A DNA stretch of 64,000 nt from an uncultured Spirochaetaceae bacterium (GCA_944389025.1 CALXKU010000008.1:1-64000), one strand, 5' to 3'; numbered from the stretch's first letter, positions 43,988-53,671 are shown. Made by a program: numbers and translations. Notes: a model not told the origin generated them from the letters alone.

Positions 43988-44897
43988 TGAGAGCATGACA
44001 TATGAGACGGTACTTTCCCTGTTCTCTGAAAACTACTCAAAGGCATTCTCTTTCTTTTCAAAGCTTAGAGAGTCTTTTGACCTATCTGATCCTCTTCCCT
44101 CCTTCGCGGGAAGAATATCCTCTGCAATCGGTAGGGCAGAGGAGGAAATAGATGAGGCATGGCGGAGGATAAGGGCGTCTTATCAGGCGGTCAGGGCAGG
44201 CTATGAGATAATAGATCAGAGAAGTCCGTTTTTTCCAGAAAGTCTGCTTGAGAGCGAATACCCCGTCCCTTTCCTTTACGCTCTAGGAAATCTTAGACTG
44301 CTTGAGAAGGAGAGGCTTACGGTAATCGGAAGTCTTGGACCATCGCAAGAGGGTGCGAGAATCGCAGAGGATACCGCTTCTTTCATCAATTCGAACAGTC
44401 TGGTACTGCTTACCCCTCTCCGTCTTGGAGTCTCCAGTCTGGCAATTGCCGACACACTGCGCGGCAGCGGTAGCGTAATCGCTTTCTCTTCCTCTTTCGT
44501 GACAAAGGCTCCGAATGAGAGGCTGAGGGACCAGATGTCTGATATTTACAGGAGAGGAGGGCTTATTCTGAGCGCCAGCGGTCCTGCTCTCAGGGAGAAC
44601 AAATGGCATCAGGTTATAAGAAACAGGGCACTCTCAGCTCTCTCCGATTCAGTCTTCATGATAGAAGAGAAGGATGGGGGACCGGCCTGGAAAATCTTCG
44701 ATGCTGTCTCCCCATCTTCAAAGAGAATGGTAAGCTCCCATTTTATCGGAAGAGAGGGCTATTCGTTTATCTCCCATCATCTTGAATCGGGGTCAATGGA
44801 GTACAGGAGCCAGAAGGATCTCAAAAAGCTTATAAGCAAGAAGGAAAGGAGGGTAAGGATAAAGATCGACTTGAGCCTTACTCCGGACCTTTTCTGA
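43974..44897 (+). CDS. dprA: DprA-like DNA-processing protein (divergent)
   Basis: The 307-residue protein starts at TTG 43974, seven bases after AGGAGG. A helical N-terminal domain is followed by a DprA/Smf Rossmann domain (FLYALGNLRLLEKERLTVIGS; RGGLILSASGPALRENKWHQVIRNRALSALSDSVFMIE). The usual SGxARGID block is replaced by LLTPLRLGVSSLAIA, so single-strand DNA or RecA loading may differ. No C-terminal winged helix is visible. Other competence genes are not in this window. Confidence 0.65.
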   Translation: MQNINESMTYETVLSLFSENYSKAFSFFSKLRESFDLSDPLPSFAGRISSAIGRAEEEIDEAWRRIRASYQAVRAGYEIIDQRSPFFPESLLESEYPVPFLYALGNLRLLEKERLTVIGSLGPSQEGARIAEDTASFINSNSLVLLTPLRLGVSSLAIADTLRGSGSVIAFSSSFVTKAPNERLRDQMSDIYRRGGLILSASGPALRENKWHQVIRNRALSALSDSVFMIEEKDGGPAWKIFDAVSPSSKRMVSSHFIGREGYSFISHHLESGSMEYRSQKDLKKLISKKERRVRIKIDLSLTPDLF

Positions 44898-44936
44898 TTG
44901 ACCAATACAGGATAAAGAATTAGGATAGTGCACGCT

Positions 44937-46730
44937 ATGAAAAATATTACGGCAGATGATTTAAGAAAGATGTATATCGATTTCTTCGTTTCAAAGGGAC
45001 ACAGGCAGATCAGTGGTGCCTCTCTAATCCCTGAAAACGATCCGACAGTGCTTTTCACTACGGCGGGAATGCACCCGCTCGTACCGTATATACTGGGAGC
45101 TGAGCACCCTCAGGGAAAGAGGCTCACGGACTACCAGAAATGCATACGCACGGGAGATATTGACAGCGTAGGAGACCCGCATCATCTGACATTCTTCGAG
45201 ATGCTCGGTAACTGGTCCCTTGGAGATTATTTCAAAGAGGAAGCTATCGAATACTCCTACGAGTTTTTAACAAAAGTGCTTGAGATAGATCCTGAGAGAA
45301 TCAGCGTCACTGTTTTCGCAGGTGATGACGAGGTCCCACGCGATGAGATTGCTGCGGCAAAGTGGAAATCCCTTGGAATTCCAGCAGAGAGAATCTATTA
45401 CAAGGGAAGGGAAGATAACTGGTGGGGACCGGCAGGAGAGACGGGACCGTGCGGTCCGGACAGTGAGATGTTCTATGATACCGGACGCCCTGCATGTGGC
45501 CCGGACTGCGCACCAGGATGCTCATGCGGAAAGTATTTTGAAATCTGGAACGATGTCTTCATGGGCTACAGGAAGGAAGCAGACGGCACTTACCACGAGA
45601 TGGAAAGGAAGTGCATCGACACCGGAATGGGAATCGAGCGTACGGTTGCCGTCCTTAACGGTAAGAAGAGCGTTTATGAGACTGAGATCTTCTCAGGCCT
45701 TCTGAGGGGAATCGAGGCCCTTTGCGGTAAGAAATACGGAGAGTGCGAGGAAGACGATAAGTCCATGCGCATCATCGCCGATCATACCAGAACCAGCGTG
45801 TTCATCCTCGGCGACCAGAAAGGAATAGCACCTTCAAATGTCGGACAGGGCTATATCCTGCGCCGTCTTATAAGAAGAGCGGTACGCCACGCGAAAAAGC
45901 TCGGTATCGATAAGCCATTCCTCTCAGATCTTTCAAAGATAGTGATCGCACAGTATGAGAAGCCATATCCTGAGCTTGCAGAGCACAGGGACTTCATAGA
46001 TCATGAGCTCATAAAGGAGGAGGAGAAGTTCTCCGATACCCTCGTAAAGGGTGAGAGGGAGTTTGACAAGATGCTTCCTAACCTCATGAAAGGAAACAGC
46101 CGTGTAATTTCCGGCCGTCTTGCTTTCAAGCTTTACGATACGTACGGTTTCCCGATTGAGCTTACGGAGGAGCTTGCGAAGGAAAACGGATTCTCTGTTG
46201 ATATCGATGGCTTCAATGCGGCGTTCCAGAAACATCAGGAGCTCTCAAGAGCCGGTGCTGAGCAGCAGTTCAAAGGCGGTCTTGCGGATCATAGCGAACA
46301 GACGACTGCACTTCATACCGCCACCCATCTTCTCCATGCTGCCCTTAGAAAGGTTCTGGGCACTCATGTTGGACAGAAGGGAAGTAATATCACAGCCGAG
46401 CGCCTGAGATTCGATTTCACACATCCAGAGCCCATGACAAAGGAGCAGGTTAAAGAGGTCGAGGATCTTGTTAACGAGCAGATTCAGAGAGACCTTCCTG
46501 TCACTGTAGAGACCATGACCCTTGAAGAGGCAAGGGAGGCGGGAGCAATAGCCTTCTTCGACTCGAAATACGGTGAAAAGGTAACCGTATATACGATAGG
46601 AGATTTCTCAAAAGAGGTATGTGGGGGGCCACATGTTACACACACGGGAGACATGGGACACTTCAGGATTCTCAAAGAGCAGTCTTCATCTGCAGGAGTA
46701 AGAAGAATCAAGGCAGTTCTTGAGAAATAG
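44937..46730 (+). CDS. alaS: Alanyl-tRNA synthetase, short spirochaete form
   Basis: The protein of about 597 residues contains the class II catalytic domain (TTAGMHPLVPY; HHLTFFEMLGNWSLGDY), the tRNA-recognition region (RIIADHTRTSVFILGDQ) and the editing domain with zinc motifs HTATHLLHAAL and CGGPHVTHTG. The C-terminal coiled coil and C-Ala domain of the roughly 875-residue enzyme are absent. The same truncation is known in Borrelia and Treponema. ATG 44937 is taken; GTG 44928 is possible. A terminator follows. Confidence 0.95.
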   Translation: MKNITADDLRKMYIDFFVSKGHRQISGASLIPENDPTVLFTTAGMHPLVPYILGAEHPQGKRLTDYQKCIRTGDIDSVGDPHHLTFFEMLGNWSLGDYFKEEAIEYSYEFLTKVLEIDPERISVTVFAGDDEVPRDEIAAAKWKSLGIPAERIYYKGREDNWWGPAGETGPCGPDSEMFYDTGRPACGPDCAPGCSCGKYFEIWNDVFMGYRKEADGTYHEMERKCIDTGMGIERTVAVLNGKKSVYETEIFSGLLRGIEALCGKKYGECEEDDKSMRIIADHTRTSVFILGDQKGIAPSNVGQGYILRRLIRRAVRHAKKLGIDKPFLSDLSKIVIAQYEKPYPELAEHRDFIDHELIKEEEKFSDTLVKGEREFDKMLPNLMKGNSRVISGRLAFKLYDTYGFPIELTEELAKENGFSVDIDGFNAAFQKHQELSRAGAEQQFKGGLADHSEQTTALHTATHLLHAALRKVLGTHVGQKGSNITAERLRFDFTHPEPMTKEQVKEVEDLVNEQIQRDLPVTVETMTLEEAREAGAIAFFDSKYGEKVTVYTIGDFSKEVCGGPHVTHTGDMGHFRILKEQSSSAGVRRIKAVLEK

Positions 46731-46736
46731 TGATAG

Positions 46737-46752
46737 GGCACCTCCGGGTGCC
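46737..46752. terminator. Hairpin between alaS and the TetR gene
   Basis: GGCACC-TCCG-GGTGCC is followed by TTATTTGTTTG on the plus strand. It sits between convergent genes and directly abuts the TetR stop. Confidence 0.65.
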
Positions 46753-47310
46753 TTATTTGTTTGTCGCTTTTCTTATCATGGCCTCAAGATCCCCGCTTTT
46801 AAGTCTGGCTATCGCATGCAGCTCCAGAAGTATCTTCTCATCCATACCGCTCTCAAGCCATAGCGAGACAAGGCCGTAGAGTATAGCCTTCAGGTATTCG
46901 ATAATCATTTTCCTCTCTTCCTCAGAGAGTCTACTGGTGTCATCAAGGGAATCAAGATACGATGAGACTACAGCTTTGCATACCCTCCAGAGGTATTGCT
47001 CGAATATGCTTCTCTTGGATGATGCGTAGATGTTTTTTACCGCGCTCTTATGCCTGATGGCAAAATTGATCGCCTCTTCAAGGCAGCTTTCTATAGTTCT
47101 TGAACTTCCATCACCTTCGATGATCATATCGGCATCCTCCCTGACTATCTCCTCAAGTAGGGACGGAATGTCCGTGTAGTGGTAGTAGAACGTGTTCCTG
47201 TTGATACCGCAACCATTTGCGATATCACGCACTGTTATATCCTCAATCGGTTTTTTCTCAAGCAGACCTAGAAATGTCCGTCGTATCTCTTTCCTTGTGA
47301 AATCCGTCAT
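46753..47310 (-). CDS. TetR family regulator
   Basis: The 185-residue protein has an N-terminal TetR helix-turn-helix (DITVRDIANGCGINRNTFYYHYTDIPSLLEEIV) and a helical C-terminal ligand domain. It follows the oleate hydratase gene in the same direction with a spacer of about 90 bases. It may regulate that gene in response to fatty acids, as in other bacteria. The start is ATG 47310, after AAGGA. Confidence 0.85.
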   Translation of the reverse strand: MTDFTRKEIRRTFLGLLEKKPIEDITVRDIANGCGINRNTFYYHYTDIPSLLEEIVREDADMIIEGDGSSRTIESCLEEAINFAIRHKSAVKNIYASSKRSIFEQYLWRVCKAVVSSYLDSLDDTSRLSEEERKMIIEYLKAILYGLVSLWLESGMDEKILLELHAIARLKSGDLEAMIRKATNK

Positions 47311-47403
47311 ACTTCATCCTTATTACTGATGATAGGAAAGAAAAGAGGACAAAGCAAATGAAAACCGCAAGGGAGGCAAGGCCTCCGATGCGCAATAGGG
47401 AGA

Positions 47404-49179
47404 TCAAATGACACTATATTCTTTCAGCAGCTTCTCGATATCCGTTCCTTTGATCTTATCGAGGGCGAGCTTAAGGGCCATCTTTTCGTGAAGTGAGAGT
47501 TCCATGTCTGTAATCGGACGGCCGTCCCTGATAGAGACCGTGGCATTCAGCAGGTCCCTAACATCATAAGTGCTGCCCCATACCTCAGGAACACCCCTGT
47601 CGATATCAAGGAGGGTGTATACAGCTTCCATACCGGTTCTCATGGAGTACTCCGTCGTGAATATTGTGTCACGCGGGGTCTCTGCGAACTGCCCGAGGAA
47701 TGCGAAATTGAGCGCACCCTCTGGTACTACATCGGGTCTGTCACCCGCGCACCGTGGCATGAAGAACGCTGTGATGTAAGGCATCATCACAGGAACGGTG
47801 TTGGCACTGTTTTTCGCATAGTCCTCAACCAGGGACTCCGGAACCCCGATGTGGTAGAGCCATTCCTGGCAGATTTCCTCCCCTGTGCAGTCCTTCATGG
47901 CCTTTTTGACATAGTCCCCCTCTTTATCGAAGAAGAGACCGTAAAGCCATATGACGCACTCTCCATCCTTCTGAGCCCTGAACTGCGGCTGACGGTTTAT
48001 AGTCCAGCTTAATAGCCATGATGAGTCCTTTGCTGTGACTATGCCTCCTGTAACAACACCCCCTGTGAAAGGATCTCTTTTCGAGATCTTGGTGATGTAG
48101 GGGATGATTCTCTCATCAAGGGTTGTAACAGTCGCACTCATCCAGGTGGTCTTTTCGGGTTCTGAACAGAACTTTTCCGGTCTTCCGAATGCGGAATCCT
48201 GACTTGCAATCCTCTTCCACATGTCCCAGCCTCCACCGGGCTTTAAAGCGGTGTTCCATTCCGCTTTGCTCTTCTGGCTTCCATAGCTTGAGTTCTCTAT
48301 GCAGCCTCCGAGTGTGATGAAGACAAGATCATCCTCACATAGCATTACCGAATCCTCTTCCCCCTCTTTGCTGAGCACTATCTCTTTTGCCACTTTCTTT
48401 TCCCCTTTTTTCTCAAAGAGTACGTTCTCAACCTTCACTCCATACTGAAAGTTCACACCATGACTCTCAAGGTATCTGATCATCGGGAGAATCATGGACT
48501 CATACTGGTTGTAGCGTGTGAAGCGCAGGGCTTTGAAATCCGGCAGTCCTCCAACATGGTGTATGAATCTTTTGATGTAAAGCTTCATCTCAAGAGCGCT
48601 GTGCCAGTTCTCGAAAGCGAACATCGTTCTCCAGTATAGCCAGAAGTTTGAGCTTAGCACCTCATCAGAAAAATATTCGGTGATTTTCTTGTCATAGAGC
48701 TCCTCATCGGGTGTGAAGAAGAGTCTCATGATCTCAAGGGCTCCCTTGTCGCTGATGGCGAATTTGCCATCGGTATGCGCATCTTCTCCTCTTTTCTCCG
48801 TTGCTCTGCAAAGCGAGTAGTTGGGGTCTCTTTTATTTAAATAGTAGTATTCATCAAGAACGCTTAAGCCCTCCGTCTCTATTGAAGGAATGGAATGGAG
48901 AAGATCCCACATTACCTCGAAATGGTTGTCCATCTCACGGCCTCCTCTCATGACATAGCCGAGTTCGGGGTAGTAGTAGCCGTCGCAGGCTCCTCCCGGA
49001 ATCTGATCTTTCTCATAGATATGGATCCTCTTTCCATCCATCTGGGCATCCCTGACAAGATAGCATGCCGCGCTAAGGGCTGCCAGTCCTGTTCCAATGA
49101 TATGCGCGCTCTTTTTTTCAACCCCTTCCGGTTTTAAGGGACGGACGAACGCCTCATAGTTTCCACTTGAATAATACAT
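47404..49179 (-). CDS. ohyA: Oleate hydratase
   Basis: The 591-residue flavoprotein has the FAD-binding IIGTGLAALSAACYLVRD motif (about 27) and family blocks YEKDQIPGGACDGYY, MRGGREMDNHFEVMWDL, YNQYESMILPMIRYLESHG and WLLSWTINRQPQFRAQ. It hydrates the cis-9 double bond of oleic acid and related unsaturated fatty acids to 10-hydroxy acids, a detoxification typical of gut bacteria. The start is ATG 49179 with GGAGGAAA. The gene probably has its own promoter. Confidence 0.95.
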   Translation of the reverse strand: MYYSSGNYEAFVRPLKPEGVEKKSAHIIGTGLAALSAACYLVRDAQMDGKRIHIYEKDQIPGGACDGYYYPELGYVMRGGREMDNHFEVMWDLLHSIPSIETEGLSVLDEYYYLNKRDPNYSLCRATEKRGEDAHTDGKFAISDKGALEIMRLFFTPDEELYDKKITEYFSDEVLSSNFWLYWRTMFAFENWHSALEMKLYIKRFIHHVGGLPDFKALRFTRYNQYESMILPMIRYLESHGVNFQYGVKVENVLFEKKGEKKVAKEIVLSKEGEEDSVMLCEDDLVFITLGGCIENSSYGSQKSKAEWNTALKPGGGWDMWKRIASQDSAFGRPEKFCSEPEKTTWMSATVTTLDERIIPYITKISKRDPFTGGVVTGGIVTAKDSSWLLSWTINRQPQFRAQKDGECVIWLYGLFFDKEGDYVKKAMKDCTGEEICQEWLYHIGVPESLVEDYAKNSANTVPVMMPYITAFFMPRCAGDRPDVVPEGALNFAFLGQFAETPRDTIFTTEYSMRTGMEAVYTLLDIDRGVPEVWGSTYDVRDLLNATVSIRDGRPITDMELSLHEKMALKLALDKIKGTDIEKLLKEYSVI

Positions 49180-49391
49180 ATTCTTTTCCTCCGTGTTTCT
49201 TTTTCTAAGAAGAATCTACGACGGGGAAAACACTTTTTGTATGGGCACTATCTGTCATGTGCTAGAAAATTGGGCATGTGTGAGATTTTGTACAGAGGAA
49301 ATATCTTGAGGAGTTTTTTCTTTACTTTCCGCCTGAAAACCCTGAAAATAATCAGTGTAACCCCAGAGAGAAACTGAAATGGTACGACAGG

Positions 49392-50060
49392 ATGATTTCA
49401 TCTGATCCCTCCGCCAAGTCTCTTGAAATGAAAAAGACTGAAGACACGGTTATGGTAGGAGATACGGTTGATCTTGAATTCACTATTACACCTACTGACG
49501 CAACTTACAGGAATTTCACTTGGTCTTCCAGTGATGAATCTGTTGCGACAGTGGATGGTGGAACAGTTACAGCCCTCTCCGTAGGAGAAGCGGTTATCAC
49601 CGTTACGTCAGAAAAATATCCTGATATTTCTGCAAGTACGAAAGTAACAGTAACTCCTAAGAAATACACTGTGATTCTAAACTATTGCGATGACGTAACA
49701 GAGAATAAGACAGAGACTGTAGAGGATGGTAAGTCTATTACTCTTGAAACTCCGACAAGGGAAGGGTATGAATTTGCTGGCTGGTACCTTGGTGCAGACT
49801 ATAGTGGGGAGAAATTAATCGGATCCTATGCTCCGAAGGAGAACGTAACGCTATACGCGAAATGGATTATTCCAGTAGACGCGGTTGATCTGAATAGAAA
49901 TAGCCTCAGCTTGATTGTAGGAGAAAGCAATACTGTTACCGCAACAATCAGGCCAGATGGTACTGGTGCAAGTATAGAGTGGAGCTCGGATGATGAGGCT
50001 GTCGCTTCTGTTGATGGACAGGGAAAAAAACAGCGAATGCTGTGGGAGAGACCACAATAA
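49392..50060 (+). pseudogene. Ig-like (Big2)/InlB-repeat protein, 5' fragment
   Basis: Residues 10-90 form a Big2 domain (DTVDLEFTITPTDATYRNFTWSS; VATVDGGTVTAL), residues 95-160 a Listeria-Bacteroides InlB beta-repeat (YTVILNYCDDVTEN; GYEFAGWYLGADYSG; ENVTLYAKW), and 160-215 a second Big2 that breaks at a run of seven A residues near 50025. No signal peptide precedes ATG 49392, although the frame stays open about 110 bases upstream without a good start. It looks like a cell-surface adhesin-type gene that has lost its 5' end and is frameshifted. Confidence 0.65.
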
Positions 50061-50899
50061 CTGCAACAGCTGGAGGAAAGAGCGCAAGTCTGACTGTTAG
50101 CGTATATGTCAATTCCCTTATAGATTGTGGAAACGAGGTTGGAATACTTCAGAGCGTAGGGGATAAAGGAAAAATCGACTCTGGCCTTTCTGGAAATCTT
50201 ACTTACGAATCAGACAATGAAGCGGTTGCAACAGTGGATAGTGATGGAGCTATCACGGCTGTCGGGGCAGGAAGAGCCAAGATCACGATAAAATCCGACG
50301 ATGGAAGTTCTGCTTACTGGTACGTCTGGGTCGAGTCCTTAAATAACACGGAATTAGTATCTGCGATAAATGAGTTGGAAATAGGCTGGACGGTTGAAAG
50401 CAATGGGACGGTTATGCTTACAAAAGAAAACATTGATGTGATGAAGACATTCACTACAGTGAAGCTGTCTGGAACAGCTATTTCATCTTTTAACGGAATA
50501 GAACTTTTCACTATCGCTAAGGAGTTCTACGGTGGCATAACAGGCAATGAAGCTGATTTGTCTAAGAATACGAATTTATATGCCATTAATCTGAGTGGTT
50601 CTGAATTGAAAGAACTTGTCTTGGGAGAGTATGAGAATCTGCATACTTTCGTTTGTATAGGGACGCAAATTGAATCACTTGATTTGAGTGGATATCTAAA
50701 CCTTAAAACACTCAGATGCTTTGATAATAAACTGACAAGCCTTGATTTAAGCGGTCTTACAAATCTTACAGCGCTGGAGTGTGGAAGCCAGAAGAATGGT
50801 GCTATACTGACTCTGACTCTGGATGAAAGTTTGAAAACAAAGTGGACGGAGACTTGGTCTACGCAATATTACAACCAAAATGTTATTCTAGCAGATTAA
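50027..50899 (+). pseudogene. Big2/leucine-rich-repeat protein, 3' fragment
   Basis: After one missing base in the A-run (A7, where A8 restores the frame), the second Big2 continues as TANAVGETTITATAGGKSASLTV. A third Big2-like unit follows (YESDNEAVATVDSDGAITAV), then a hydrophobic linker and at least three leucine-rich repeats (LYAINLSGSELKELVL; IESLDLSGYLNLKTL; LTSLDLSGLTNLTAL), giving an internalin-like architecture. No LPXTG or other anchor is seen. Whether the frameshift is fixed, phase-variable or a sequence error cannot be told. Confidence 0.65.
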
Positions 50900-50913
50900 A
50901 GTGTAAGTTTAGT

Positions 50914-50931
50914 GGCCCGGGAAACCGGGCC
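50914..50931. terminator. GNRA-loop hairpin between convergent genes
   Basis: GGCCCGG-GAAA-CCGGGCC is a 7-bp GC stem with a GAAA tetraloop, lying between the Big2/LRR fragment and rlmN. No U-tract follows on either side, so it may be a factor-dependent or RNA-stabilising element. Confidence 0.5.
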
Positions 50932-50938
50932 TGCATGG

Positions 50939-51943
50939 TCATTCGTTCTTTGATGCGAGCTGTCCACAGGCACCGGATATGTCACGCCCTTTACTGCGTC
51001 TTATGGAGTAGTTGATACCTAGTCTTTTAAGCTCATTTGTAAATGCTCTGATCTCGTCATCACTCGGGCTTTCAAAACTCATACCTTCCACAGGATTCCA
51101 TGGGATCAAATTGACAAGGGCATCCATCCCGCTCATGAATTTCTTAAGCTTCTCAGCATCCTCTGCTCCAGTGTTGTATCCTTTCAGCATGCAGTACTCG
51201 AGTGTGATTCTCTTGTTCTCCCTTCTCTGGAATGAAATAAGAGCTTTCTTGAGTTCGCTGAGTGGATATGTCCTGTTTATTCGCATTATCCTGCTTCTTT
51301 TCGCATCGTCAGCGGTAACAAGGCTTACTGCGAGCTTTATCGGGAGCTCAAGCTCTGAAAGCTTATGAATGCCAGGAACGAAACCTGATGTGCTGATAGT
51401 TATCTTCCTGTAAGAGATATCGAACTGCTCTCTGTCATGGAGGATATGGATTGCTTCCATAAGGGGACCGAAATTATTGAGCGGCTCACCCATGCCCATG
51501 AAGACGATATGGCTTATCTTCTCTCCGAGTTTCTCAAGATGTACAAACTGTTCTATGATCTCCCCTGAATCGAGGTTCCTTTTCAGTCCCATCGTGCCAG
51601 TCTTACAGAATGCGCAGCCCATGGCACATCCCACTTGAGATGAGAGGCATGCTGTATGGCGGTCCTTTCCATCCGAGAGGCGTACGCATTCGACAACAAG
51701 CCCGTCTTGGAGTCTTATTGCAAGCTTTACCGCAGAAAGGCTTTCCTGCTTTTCTACGATGCTTGTAGTCATCGCATCCCATCTTAGCCTTTCTCTGTCC
51801 TTCTTACTGAGGCTTGTCATCTGGGAAAAGTCGGTTATGCCCTTTACGAGGTTGTCACGGACGATGCGCGCTTGGAATTTTTTCTCAAGGTTGAGCTCTT
51901 CCATGATTTCATCCAGATTCATTGCATATAGACTCTTTCTCAT
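50939..51943 (-). CDS. rlmN: 23S rRNA (adenine2503-C2)-methyltransferase RlmN
   Basis: The 334-residue radical SAM enzyme has CLSSQVGCAMGCAFCKTG (CxxxCxxC binding the 4Fe-4S cluster, about residues 104-111), SHIVFMGMGEPLNN, SLVTADDAKRS and the C-terminal GACGQL with the catalytic cysteine. It methylates A2503 of 23S rRNA and some tRNAs. The start is ATG 51943 after AAAGGAAA. Cfr-type resistance is not indicated. Confidence 0.95.
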   Translation of the reverse strand: MRKSLYAMNLDEIMEELNLEKKFQARIVRDNLVKGITDFSQMTSLSKKDRERLRWDAMTTSIVEKQESLSAVKLAIRLQDGLVVECVRLSDGKDRHTACLSSQVGCAMGCAFCKTGTMGLKRNLDSGEIIEQFVHLEKLGEKISHIVFMGMGEPLNNFGPLMEAIHILHDREQFDISYRKITISTSGFVPGIHKLSELELPIKLAVSLVTADDAKRSRIMRINRTYPLSELKKALISFQRRENKRITLEYCMLKGYNTGAEDAEKLKKFMSGMDALVNLIPWNPVEGMSFESPSDDEIRAFTNELKRLGINYSIRRSKGRDISGACGQLASKNE

Positions 51944-52106
51944 ATATTTATTTCCTTTACCTGTTAATAATTACAAAATTCACTCTTTAAAAGCCATCTT
52001 ATTATTGCTTTTTCGTCTTTACTTTTCAAGGCTTATGGATTTAAGCTAAGACTAATTGGGTATTCCAAAATCTTTTAAGGAGAGCCATTTTTTTGGCACA
52101 AGAGAA

Positions 52107-52607
52107 ATGAAAAAGAAAGTATTATTAGTTGCTCTTTTGGTAGCTTTGATTCTTGCTCCTGTAACAGCTGCAAGCTACAGGGGATCTGAGCAGGATGGTG
52201 CGATTGGTGTAGGTCTCAACCTTGGAACAAACACCGGTGTCGGACTTAAGTTCGGATTCGGTGATTTCGATATTCTTGCTAATATCGGACTTGATAACTT
52301 CGTCTTCAATCCGTTCCGCCTTGGTGGGGATGTTGCTGTATCTTATGAGCTTTATGATTTCGATTTCGGTCATGGTCATCATATGCCGCTTACTCTCGGT
52401 GTCGGTGCTAAGACAGGTTTCGTATTCGCTGATAAGTTCGGTTTCGATCTTTCTGTCGTATTCCCTGTTGGCATATCTTACCAGATTCCAGATTTCCCGA
52501 TGCAGTTCTATCTCAGGCTCGCACCAGGACTTGCTCTACTTCAGAATACGAGCTTTAAGCTTGGTTTTGATTTCGCTGGTTATATCGGAGCACTCTGGAT
52601 GTTCTAA
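52107..52607 (+). CDS. Small outer-membrane beta-barrel-like protein
   Basis: The 166-residue protein has a signal peptide (MKKKVLLVALLVALILAPVTA). The rest is glycine-rich with alternating hydrophobic/polar strands (AIGVGLNLGTNTGVGLKFG; DVAVSYELYDFDFG; PLTLGVGAKTGFVFADKFG; FKLGFDFAGYIGALWMF) and ends in an aromatic residue, a typical barrel assembly signal. An 8-strand barrel is likely. No close named family was recognised. A strong terminator follows, so it is monocistronic. Confidence 0.7.
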   Translation: MKKKVLLVALLVALILAPVTAASYRGSEQDGAIGVGLNLGTNTGVGLKFGFGDFDILANIGLDNFVFNPFRLGGDVAVSYELYDFDFGHGHHMPLTLGVGAKTGFVFADKFGFDLSVVFPVGISYQIPDFPMQFYLRLAPGLALLQNTSFKLGFDFAGYIGALWMF

Positions 52608-52626
52608 AAGAAGTGAAGCTTCATTT

Positions 52627-52652
52627 CGGGAGGTTACCTCCCGATTTTTTTT
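52627..52652 (+). terminator. Terminator after the beta-barrel gene
   Basis: CGGGAGG-TTA-CCTCCCG is followed by A and eight T residues, a strong rho-independent terminator. Confidence 0.9.
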
Positions 52653-52717
52653 GCCTTTTTCTTTAAATTTTATAAACATTTTTGAACTTCCTATAACTAA
52701 TAAGTAGGAGGTTTGAA

Positions 52718-53671
52718 ATGCTTGTTTATAAGGGCGTGCTCCATCTGCCATACGGCGAAGGGAATGGAGAGATCTTTAACAGTTTACCATTCGTCTCGGA
52801 AAAGAGAGAGGATTACGAGGCGCCAAGTGAAGAGATGAGAAGGGAGGCGAGGAGGCTTCTGCGCAGGATAAGGAGGAAGAGTTTAACTGATGACGAGCTC
52901 TTCCGCCTTGCGATGTACGACAATCCGACCCTTGCCGATTTCTTCGCATCCGCGTACGTTCCCGATTATGAGAGGGGTGGCATCACGCGGGTGATCTCGG
53001 ATTACGAGATACCGACCGCATCCACCAAGAGCTCGAGGCTAGACGCTTTGGCCGAGGCGGGGGACACCGTCATAGACTTCGAGATGGAGAGCGGAGTGAG
53101 GGGAGATGTGCTGAAACGCACGAGGCAGTACGTAGCAAACCTTACGAACTCATTCATCCTCAAGGGCGGGAGCTACATGGGTCTGCCCCGTATAGTCATA
53201 GTCTTCTTCGTGCCTTACGACATACTTGGGAAGGGGAAGCCGTTCTACGTCATAAGGCCTAGGGACGAGGATGGGGAGGTTGCGGATCCCGATGATGTGA
53301 GGATCTACGTCAACTGGAAGTATGAGGGGGAGGACAAGTATGGGATGATTGCGCATGACATAAGGTGTGCGGATGCGGGGAAAATGCATTATAATGAGAT
53401 AAGAGCGAGGATGAGCGCATTGAAGGACGAGGAAGGAGGAGAGAAGATGGCTGAGGACATATTCGCAAAGATGAGAAGAGAAGGGCGTGAAGAAGGGCGT
53501 GAAGAAGGACGGGAGGAAGGCAGAGCCGAAGGTAGAGCTGAAGGACGCAATGAGGTAAGATCCGATTTCGTCAGAATACTTTTAAAAGATACCAGCCCTT
53601 CGGAGATTTCAAGGAAGTTCAACATACCTCTTTCCGAGGTCAGAGCGATAGAGAAATCAATCAGGGCATGA
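52718..53671 (+). CDS. Rpn/PD-(D/E)XK nuclease family transposase-like protein
   Basis: The 317-residue protein matches the PD-(D/E)XK nuclease family transposase group (PF12784): NPTLADFFASAYVPDYE, SRLDALAEAGDTVIDFEMES with the D-x-E-x nuclease core (about residues 108-125), RTRQYVANLTNSFILKGGSY and RIVIVFFVPYD. A charged region follows, with five RxEG repeats and a C-terminal HTH-like tail (SPSEISRKFNIPLSEVRAIEKS). These proteins promote recombination or act in defence. ATG 52718 follows AGGAGG. Guanine content is higher than in neighbours, hinting at transfer. Confidence 0.8.
   Translation: MLVYKGVLHLPYGEGNGEIFNSLPFVSEKREDYEAPSEEMRREARRLLRRIRRKSLTDDELFRLAMYDNPTLADFFASAYVPDYERGGITRVISDYEIPTASTKSSRLDALAEAGDTVIDFEMESGVRGDVLKRTRQYVANLTNSFILKGGSYMGLPRIVIVFFVPYDILGKGKPFYVIRPRDEDGEVADPDDVRIYVNWKYEGEDKYGMIAHDIRCADAGKMHYNEIRARMSALKDEEGGEKMAEDIFAKMRREGREEGREEGREEGRAEGRAEGRNEVRSDFVRILLKDTSPSEISRKFNIPLSEVRAIEKSIRA
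53487..53548 (+). repeat. 12-bp imperfect in-frame repeat (RxEG)
   Basis: Five to six units of CGTGAAGAAGGG-like sequence encode a run of RxEG tetrapeptides (EGREEGREEG, then EGRAEG) in the Rpn-type protein. They form a flexible charged helix. Such repeats are common in this family. Confidence 0.8.

Noticed and set aside
49392-50899. An intact secreted adhesin
   Set aside because: No signal peptide or anchor is seen and the frame is broken at an A-run.
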